NCBI RefSeq assembly: GCF_018332715.1
Contig: NZ_BOQP01000005.1
Location: 1-64,000, forward strand
DNA length: 64,000 nucleotides
Reading direction: 5' to 3'
DNA from: Winogradskya consettensis
Lineage (GTDB): Bacteria; Actinomycetota; Actinomycetes; Mycobacteriales; Micromonosporaceae
The position numbers and the translations under genes were made by a program. This document shows, piece after piece, positions 61,392 to 64,000 of the stretch (positions are counted from its first letter, which is position 1; the number at the start of each line of letters is the position of its first letter). The notes beneath the pieces were generated by a model, which saw nothing but the letters and a program-made list of their open reading frames with translations, ran no database searches and was not told the origin of the DNA.

Positions 61392-62113
61392 GGCGCATCT
61401 GAGGGATCCGGGGCGGAGCGGAGGACAGCTCGGGCCTGGTCGGCGGCGCGGGTGATGCTTTCGCTGATGAAGTCCAGGAAGCGGGCGACGTTCTCGAGGC
61501 GGGCCGCCGCATTCGTGTCCGGGCCGAGGACGGCGGCGCCCTGGCGGGCGACGGCGACGAGTTGGTCGTTGGCTCGGGCGCTGGCGATGGTTGCCTGGTA
61601 GAAGAGCTCGTCGTCGACGATGTAGCGGTCGCGGCGGCGCTCGTCGCGCTCCCGGCGGACCAGGCTCTGACTTGTCAGGAAGGCGACCGCTTTGGAGACC
61701 GACGCCGGACTGACCTGCATCCGCAGGGCCAGCTCGGATGCGGTGAGGCTGCCGCTCTCGGTGATGAAGAGGCAGGTCAGGACGCGGGCACCCATGCGGG
61801 ACAGGCCCGAGGCCATGAGCACGGTCGTGAGCGTCTCCGCATAGTCGGTGACGGCGCCGGTGTCGCGCCCCTGCGGGCCGCCGCCCGATGTGGGGCCGCC
61901 GGCTGCCGCACGACTGCGGTGCGCGCGGCGCTCGGTGGCCCGGTGTGCCAGGTCGGCGCGGTAGCCGGTGGGGCCGCCGTTGCGCATCACCTCACGGGTG
62001 ACCGTGGAGGTCGGCCGGTCGAGGCGCCGGGCGATCTCGGCGTAGGGCAGGTCATCGGCCAGGCCCAGCGCGATCTGCTGACGCTCCTGCTGGGTGAGTC
62101 TGCCTCCCGGCAT
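61388..62113 (-). CDS. HTH/MarR-like regulator with IS30-like N-terminus
   Basis: A 241-residue regulator. Residues 1-50 read LTQQERQQIALGLADDLPYA and PTSTVTREVMRNGG, like the HTH_38 domain of IS30-type proteins. Residues about 95-165 are a MarR/GbsR-like winged helix (LTASELALRMQVSPASVSKA). The last six codons and the TAG stop lie in the end repeat of the MITE-like element, so the present C-terminus was probably created by insertion. ATG 62113 is preferred because GAGGAG lies 6 nt upstream; GTG 62116 is next to it. It is divergent from the hydrolase gene and likely controls it. Confidence 0.8.
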   Translation of the reverse strand: MPGGRLTQQERQQIALGLADDLPYAEIARRLDRPTSTVTREVMRNGGPTGYRADLAHRATERRAHRSRAAAGGPTSGGGPQGRDTGAVTDYAETLTTVLMASGLSRMGARVLTCLFITESGSLTASELALRMQVSPASVSKAVAFLTSQSLVRRERDERRRDRYIVDDELFYQATIASARANDQLVAVARQGAAVLGPDTNAAARLENVARFLDFISESITRAADQARAVLRSAPDPSDAP

Positions 62114-62376
62114 CACGGTCTCCTCGATAGTCGGTCACAACCCAGCCCACCATAGCGTTCACTCCTGGTCATTGCAAAGGCTAGCCGCCCCGTCATTGCG
62201 TTAACTTCTAAACGGTTGCAACGGTGTAACGGCTCTGAGCAGCGAGACTCTTGAACATTTGCAATTAACTTGTTGCCGCTAGATGGAAAGCAACGTAGCG
62301 TTTCTCATATCAGAAACATCCGCTCCCCCGGAGCGCTCGGCCCTCGCAATGCTCGCCTCTCGAACAGGAGCACGAC
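62114..62376. promoter_or_regulatory. Divergent promoter region with repeated TTGCAA sites
   Basis: This AT-richer 263-bp region holds TTGCAA at 62172-62177, 62216-62221 (inside GTTGCAAC) and 62259-62264, and related TTGCGTTAAC near 62195 and TTGCAATTAAC near 62259. They are candidate operators for the regulator at 61388-62113. No gene is seen. Confidence 0.45.
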
Positions 62377-63165
62377 ATGACCAGCACCGTCACCCCGTGG
62401 ACCGGCATGATCCCGATCGACGACACCGCGCTCGCCTGCACCGACACCGGCGGCACCGGCACCCCGATCGTCTACCTGAACGGGCAGTTCGCGACCCAGG
62501 GCTACTGGAAGAGAGTCATCGCCGATCTCGGCTCCGGCCGGCGGCACATAACCTTCGACGAGCGTGCCCGCGGCCGGAAGTCGAAGACGTCGGCCGACTA
62601 CTCGTTCGAGGCCGGCATCCGCGACATCGACGCCGTCCTCGCCGCTCGCGGGGTGGACCGGGCGCTGGTCGTCGGATGGTCCTACGGCGCGTTCCTCGGG
62701 GCGCACTGGGCCGCCCGCAACCCGGACCGGGCGATCGGCGCGGTCCTGGTCGACGGCGCGATGCCGCACGACTGGCTCGACGACGCCATGGAGGAACGGA
62801 TCCGGAAGATGTTCAAGCGGATGGCCTGGTTCATGCCGCTGCTGCGCCCGACCGGCCTGGTCCCGCGCCTGAGCGCCGAACAGCAGGCCACCAGCAACAT
62901 CGAGCTCGGGAAGATCTCCCTGGAACGCGAGCTCGGCCCGGTCATGGACAGCATCACCGTCCCCACCCGCTACGTCCTCGCCACCGGCACGTCGCTCGGC
63001 AGCAAGGGCGACGAGCAGGAGGTGATCCGCGCGAGTCTGGACAAGGTCGTGGCCCGCAACCCGCACATCCGGATCAGCGCCAAGGTCCCCAGCAACCACA
63101 GCATGATCCTGCGCAAGGATCACGAGGCCGTCGCCGCGGCGGTCCGGGAAGTGGCAGCGGTTTAG
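62377..63165 (+). CDS. Alpha/beta hydrolase
   Basis: A 262-residue alpha/beta-fold hydrolase. The nucleophile elbow is VVGWSYGAFLGAHWA (Ser near 108), the oxyanion region follows VYLNGQFATQGYW, and the catalytic His is in PSNHSMILRKDHE. No signal peptide is visible, so it acts in the cytosol. It is divergent from a MarR-like regulator, an arrangement typical of inducible detoxification or ester-hydrolysis functions. The substrate is unknown. Confidence 0.88.
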   Translation: MTSTVTPWTGMIPIDDTALACTDTGGTGTPIVYLNGQFATQGYWKRVIADLGSGRRHITFDERARGRKSKTSADYSFEAGIRDIDAVLAARGVDRALVVGWSYGAFLGAHWAARNPDRAIGAVLVDGAMPHDWLDDAMEERIRKMFKRMAWFMPLLRPTGLVPRLSAEQQATSNIELGKISLERELGPVMDSITVPTRYVLATGTSLGSKGDEQEVIRASLDKVVARNPHIRISAKVPSNHSMILRKDHEAVAAAVREVAAV

Positions 63166-63180
63166 AGGGAACGGAGCAGG

Positions 63181-64000
63181 TCAGACCAGCGCCGCGATGT
63201 CGTCGATGAGGACGTCGACCGGGGGCTGGGCGTGGATGTGGCGTTGGAGGCGGCGGGCCGCGGTGCGGTAGCCCGGGTTGGTGAGTACGTCGGTGAGGCC
63301 GGCGGCCAGCGTAGGTGCGTCGGCGTCGCGGAGGGCGACCGTGCGGGAGATGCCGAGCGCCTCCGCCTGGGTCGCGTTGTGACGGTGGTCGCCGAGGGCG
63401 GGAACAGAGAGCATCGGGACGCCCAGGCGCATCGCTTCCTTCATGCTGTTGAGGCCGCCATGGGTGATGAACGCGTCGCAGGCCTCCAGGATCAGGGCCT
63501 GCTCGACGAACGTGACCAGGTGGACGTTCGGCGGGATCGGCAGGCCCCGGTCGACCCGCCCGTTCGAGCCCACCGCGAGCACCGCCGTGCAGTCGACGTC
63601 GCCGAGAGCCGTGATCGTCGCGTCGACGAGGGTGTCGGAGCCCGGCAGGTTGTAGACGACCGTGCCGAAGCCGGCGAAGACGAACGGGCGGCTCAGGTCC
63701 AGGTCGGCGAGGGCCGCGTCGAGGCGGCCGTCGCGCTGCTCGGCGTTGGGGTGGCGGTAGCAGCGGGTGTTCGGGAGGATCATTTCGGCGGCGCTGTACT
63801 GCGCAGGCAGGAAGTTCGCGTGTAGATGGCCGTAGAGGCGGTCGCCTCGCGGGTCGGGCGACAGGCCCAGTTCTTGGCGGCCGGCGTCGAGGATGGGACC
63901 GAGCACTTCGGGGCGTACGCCGTCGAGGCCGCCGAACGACGCGATCGACACGTGCGGGATGCCCAAGGCCTCGGCCGCCAGGTAGCCGCCGAGTTCGTCG
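63181..64000 (-). CDS. Glycosyltransferase (GT-B), truncated by the window edge
   Basis: The C-terminal 273 residues of a macrolide-type glycosyltransferase; the open frame continues past 64000, so the N-terminal acceptor domain start is missing. The donor domain shows FVFAGFGTVVYNLPGSDTLV, FITHGGLNSMKEAM (the HGG motif) and GVPMLSVPALGDHRHNATQA. An internal ATG at 63966 is not the start. It is convergent with the hydrolase gene 15 bp away. It may belong to another cluster to the right or be a macrolide-inactivating enzyme. Confidence 0.85.
   Translation of the reverse strand, partial: DELGGYLAAEALGIPHVSIASFGGLDGVRPEVLGPILDAGRQELGLSPDPRGDRLYGHLHANFLPAQYSAAEMILPNTRCYRHPNAEQRDGRLDAALADLDLSRPFVFAGFGTVVYNLPGSDTLVDATITALGDVDCTAVLAVGSNGRVDRGLPIPPNVHLVTFVEQALILEACDAFITHGGLNSMKEAMRLGVPMLSVPALGDHRHNATQAEALGISRTVALRDADAPTLAAGLTDVLTNPGYRTAARRLQRHIHAQPPVDVLIDDIAALV

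Overview
The window is high-GC DNA from a filamentous actinomycete. The signs are G/C-rich third codon positions, frequent GTG starts, chains of genes joined by ATGA, TGATG or GTGA overlaps, SARP/AfsR-type regulators and dense secondary-metabolite genes. A Micromonosporaceae/Actinoplanes-like host is a guess from gene style only. No rRNA, tRNA, CRISPR array or transposase gene was seen.

Region A (about 0.8-14.4 kb, minus strand) is one 13-gene operon read from a KASIII-like gene at 14351 down to 785, ending at a hairpin at 719-754. In order it encodes a KASIII-like enzyme, an FkbH/HAD-type acyl-loading protein, a free ACP, a lysine/ornithine N-hydroxylase, a small cupin, a methionyl-tRNA-synthetase-like protein, an ATP-grasp ligase, a DDAH-type hydrolase, a small protein, a solute-binding-like protein without a signal peptide, a cation/proton antiporter, a second ATP-grasp ligase and a DUF1579-like protein. 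N-hydroxylase plus cupin plus MetRS-like protein is the signature of the hydrazine-synthetase route to N-N bonds, here split into two genes. It is combined with a glyceryl-ACP/KASIII cassette of the kind used for tetronates. This combination is the best candidate for an undescribed pathway.

Region B (14.5-27.0 kb) holds metabolic and regulatory genes: a VOC epimerase, an M20 peptidase, a GlxA-type regulator, an APC permease, an orphan LuxR regulator with a degenerate receiver, a cupin behind a possible SOS box, a 1032-residue AfsR-like regulator, a 56-residue putative secreted peptide, a degenerate transthyretin/HIUase-like protein and a stand-alone SARP. The last group probably regulates region C.

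Region C (27.1-60.6 kb, mostly plus strand) is a second biosynthetic cluster for a glycosylated compound. It starts with an arylamine N-acetyltransferase-like enzyme coupled to an A-KR-ACP protein. It continues with two O-methyltransferases, three P450s and a ferredoxin, two glycosyltransferases, flavin/F420-type oxidoreductases, an MDR oxidoreductase, a DegT aminotransferase, a PEP-synthase/rifampin-phosphotransferase-like enzyme, an amidohydrolase, a MarR regulator with a palindromic site, an FAD monooxygenase, two paralogous membrane proteins and a fused ABC exporter. A deoxysugar set (3,5-epimerase, 2,3-dehydratase, 3-ketoreductase, 4-ketoreductase) follows, and a Tat-type phosphatase closes the run. 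No modular PKS or large NRPS and no dTDP-glucose synthase or 4,6-dehydratase is present, so some steps must be encoded elsewhere.

Region D (60.6-64 kb) contains a MITE-like 168-bp hairpin element that supplies the 3' end of a MarR-like regulator gene, a divergent alpha/beta hydrolase, and a glycosyltransferase gene cut by the window edge.
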